Assembly: GCA_902373525.1 (NCBI GenBank)
Contig: CABKMN010000033.1
Location: forward strand, 1 to 24,533
DNA length: 24,533 nt
Direction: 5' to 3'
DNA from: an uncultured Bilophila sp.
GTDB taxonomy: Bacteria > Desulfobacterota > Desulfovibrionia > Desulfovibrionales > Desulfovibrionaceae
How positions within the stretch are numbered: the stretch's first letter is position 1; each line of letters opens with the position of its first letter. Made by a program: the position numbers and the translations under genes. The notes under the pieces are model-generated. The model was not told the DNA's origin. It was given only the letters and a program-made list of their open reading frames with translations, and ran no database searches. Shown piece after piece: positions 23,401-24,533 of the stretch.

Positions 23401-24444
23401 CGAAAGCGGATCGGCGGGGAGGCTTTCCAGACGGTGCAGCGCGGCGGCGTCGGGCCGTCCGGCGGCGAGCCCGAGAAGGGTCCGGGCGGCCATGAGTCCC
23501 TTGTAGGCGGGCTGGCGCGGCGAAAGCTCATGGAGCAGGGCGGCGCATTCTTCCCGCAGGCCGGGCTGGTCCGAGCGGATCAGCGCCAGCGCGAGGCACA
23601 GGCCGCCGGGGCCGGGGAGGACGGCCTTGCGTTTGCCGCAGGCTTTCCGAAACCGTTTCTGCGCCTCCTTCAGCGGGGGGACGGCGTCGCCGCCCTCCAG
23701 AAAGGTGATGATGCCCTGAAACATCGGGCCCCGGAATTCGCTTTTGTCCTGCAACAGGGGCACGAGCTGGGCGCGGGCCTCGGCGTAGCGCCCGGACAGG
23801 GCGTCGAACAGGATCAGCGCGGGGCAGGGGGGCAGGCCCATGAGCGCGGAACGGAGTTTCGGCAGCAGTTCCATGCAGTTGTCGAGATTCGGCGTGATCC
23901 TTCCGGCATCCGCGAGCGGGGCGGCGTTGTTGGCGACGATGTCCAGCGCGATGCGCGGCGGCAGGGAGGCCAGCCAGCGCGGGTCGGTGGGGGCGTCGGT
24001 GAACTGGCCGTCAAAGGGGTGGTTGCCGCCTTCCTCCAGCGCCAGCGCTTCGGTCCGGGCCTTGCGGTAGGCGTCGAGATCGCGCTCGTACACGGCGATC
24101 CGCAGGCGCAGGGCGGTGGTGTGGATGCCCGCGCCCCGGTCCAGCACCCTGCGGACCGCCGGGGCCATGCGTTTGAGGCCCTCAAGGCTGAGGTCGTGTT
24201 CCAGCGCGGGGACGACGCGCTCCTTGTCGTCCGTGAGGCCGATCCGGCGCAGGGTGGCGAATGCGGACCGGATGTCTCCGGGGTTCCAGACCTGTCCGCG
24301 CGGCGGCGGCACCCCCGCCTCCCGCAGGCATTCCGGCAGGAGCGAACGCGAAAGCCCGCCCGTGATCGCCTTGAGTTGCAGCAACAGCCGGTAGGCGTCC
24401 GACAGCTCCACGTACTGCTGCCGCAGGGATTTGAGTGGGGTCAT
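20404..24444 (-). CDS. SNF2-family DNA-dependent ATPase/helicase (1346 aa)
   Basis: ATG 24444 is preceded by AAGGAG (24455-24450 region); an upstream ATG at 24498 lacks such a site. The C-terminal ~480 residues are a complete SNF2 motor: ELRDYQIDGFVWLSRL, LADDMGLGKTVQT (Walker A, ~residue 900), DEAQ (~995), LTGTPIENRLEDLWSLFN, KALVFSQFVGCL, GGQGLNLTAADYVIHLDPWW and DQASDRAYRLGQKRP. The first ~850 residues are a long helical and beta region with no named domain I recognise, giving a protein larger than HepA/RapA. SNF2 proteins move along double-stranded DNA and remodel bound protein. Whether this one serves transcription, repair or defence cannot be told without its right-hand neighbours, which are outside the window. 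Confidence 0.92.
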   Translation of the reverse strand: MTPLKSLRQQYVELSDAYRLLLQLKAITGGLSRSLLPECLREAGVPPPRGQVWNPGDIRSAFATLRRIGLTDDKERVVPALEHDLSLEGLKRMAPAVRRVLDRGAGIHTTALRLRIAVYERDLDAYRKARTEALALEEGGNHPFDGQFTDAPTDPRWLASLPPRIALDIVANNAAPLADAGRITPNLDNCMELLPKLRSALMGLPPCPALILFDALSGRYAEARAQLVPLLQDKSEFRGPMFQGIITFLEGGDAVPPLKEAQKRFRKACGKRKAVLPGPGGLCLALALIRSDQPGLREECAALLHELSPRQPAYKGLMAARTLLGLAAGRPDAAALHRLESLPADPLSEAVFRAVDASLDDGVHHARAVETLFERFRDRLPLIACLLAETLARLDPKGGWKERSLPIRHVRLTDFLDRRESWERVFDALVHRLQQPAAEKAGKRLAWLVDTERFRVEALEQSAKGDGWTAGRAISLKRLHEEAETLDWLSEQDRAVLATLRWSRTWNGTTCEADPCRALPALAGHPNLLRASDRVPISLACKPVELVVRQERNGYSLALSRWVPRGELQCVEAAPRSYVLYHLPERLEGAADLLGEHGLNVPPEGGPRVLELVRNLDEDVVRPVIRAEDVAASPRLVVRLRPVGVGLEVALFCRPFGLPGTPAFPVGDGPAAPLADIEGRTVRTERDFTEETHAARDLARRCPTLRERGGNGPWTLEDTEASLDCLLELEHAGAELEWPEGEKLRVCPQVSADRLSVDVRHSREWFALQGQIRVNESLVLDMAQVLERLAQAKGRFVPLGDGAFLALTRQFRQQLDRLDRLTERENGACRIHPLAADTVRDLLDGAEVRGDDAWESLLRRIRTAETGTPAVPSTLRAELRDYQIDGFVWLSRLARWGAGACLADDMGLGKTVQTIAVLLAQAASGPSIIIAPTSVCHNWENELSRFAPTLAAHRFGPGDRAARVASLGPGDVLIASYGLLHTEAKCLSGRDWRVAVFDEAQALKNADTRRARASRQIPAAFRVALTGTPIENRLEDLWSLFNLINPGLLGTRQSFQKRFAAISAPAPGEENAEERASEAQSAARQALRALVRPFILRRTKSEVLTELPPRTEQLIEVELPDDERAFYEALRRAALAALEAARDEKELDGSRTFSILTELTKLRRACCAPALVDPETPLSGAKLSAFMDLVSELVRGGHKALVFSQFVGCLTEARKRLDAAGYAYQYLDGSTPERERRSRVAAFQSGVGDLFLISLKAGGQGLNLTAADYVIHLDPWWNPAVEDQASDRAYRLGQKRPVTVYRLVARGTVEESIIRLHRSKRALAADVLSGADVPLNEAELLELIRG

Positions 24445-24533
24445 GGCAACTCCTTGGCGGAATGGAAAGGAAGAGGAAGATTGGGGGAAGGGAGGCACCT
24501 TCTCCAGAAGGAGCCCTCCTCCCTCCCCCCAAG
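24445..24533. other. upstream edge of the SNF2 gene with a hairpin
   Basis: Holds the ribosome site for the SNF2 gene and, near 24491-24520, an inverted repeat (GGAGG, CCTTC with GAAGG, CCTCC on the minus strand). It may be a terminator of a gene to the right or part of the leader. Confidence 0.4.

Overview
The window joins a prophage-like accessory region (about 1-14650) to GC-rich chromosomal genes (about 14938-24533). The chromosomal part carries an iron-sulfur operon typical of strict anaerobes: a double-cubane-cluster protein, its ATPase activator, a NifB-like radical SAM protein and a NapH-like ferredoxin. With the high GC and the gene style, this suggests an anaerobic deltaproteobacterium, probably Desulfovibrionaceae. 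The host call is inference; no rRNA or other marker gene is present.

Left arm (1-2127, minus strand): a four-gene phage-type operon running off the left edge. It encodes a 112-aa unknown, a Rha/ORF6C antirepressor-like protein, a 28-aa peptide and a DUF6908-like protein. It diverges from a small GTG-start XRE regulator (2113-2334) across a promoter region with three operator-like repeats.

Accessory cassettes (2335-4179): a five-repeat, four-spacer CRISPR mini-array (28-bp repeats, 32-nt spacers, type I-F hairpin) with its own promoter and terminator but no cas genes; an AT-rich gene for a membrane-anchored protein; and a RelE/HigB-like toxin with its antitoxin. The central observation of this window is that three of the four spacers align with the tape-measure gene lying 2.5-3.4 kb downstream. 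They match it as a related phage would: in codon register, mostly differing at wobble positions, and with no CC PAM at the resident copy. This looks like a phage-borne array aimed at competing relatives of the resident prophage.

Tail module (4330-12911, plus strand): tape measure (1739 aa), two tail or fibre proteins, a receptor-binding-like protein, a DUF4376-type fibre-assembly-like protein and a small conserved phage protein, packed tightly. No capsid, terminase, portal, sheath or integrase gene is visible, so the element is incomplete, split, or continues to the left.

Regulatory end (12972-14650): two paralogous CII/CP76-like HTH proteins on the minus strand flank two small plus-strand ORFs. 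No att site was recognised.

Chromosomal part: a five-gene minus-strand operon (activator, double-cubane protein, Tat-exported ModA-like binding protein, NapH-like membrane ferredoxin, NifB-like radical SAM protein) with tight spacing or overlaps and a strong terminator. To its right is a structured RNA region with partial resemblance to cobalamin riboswitch cores, upstream of a 44-aa ORF and a strong terminator. The right end is filled by a 1346-aa SNF2-family helicase on the minus strand.
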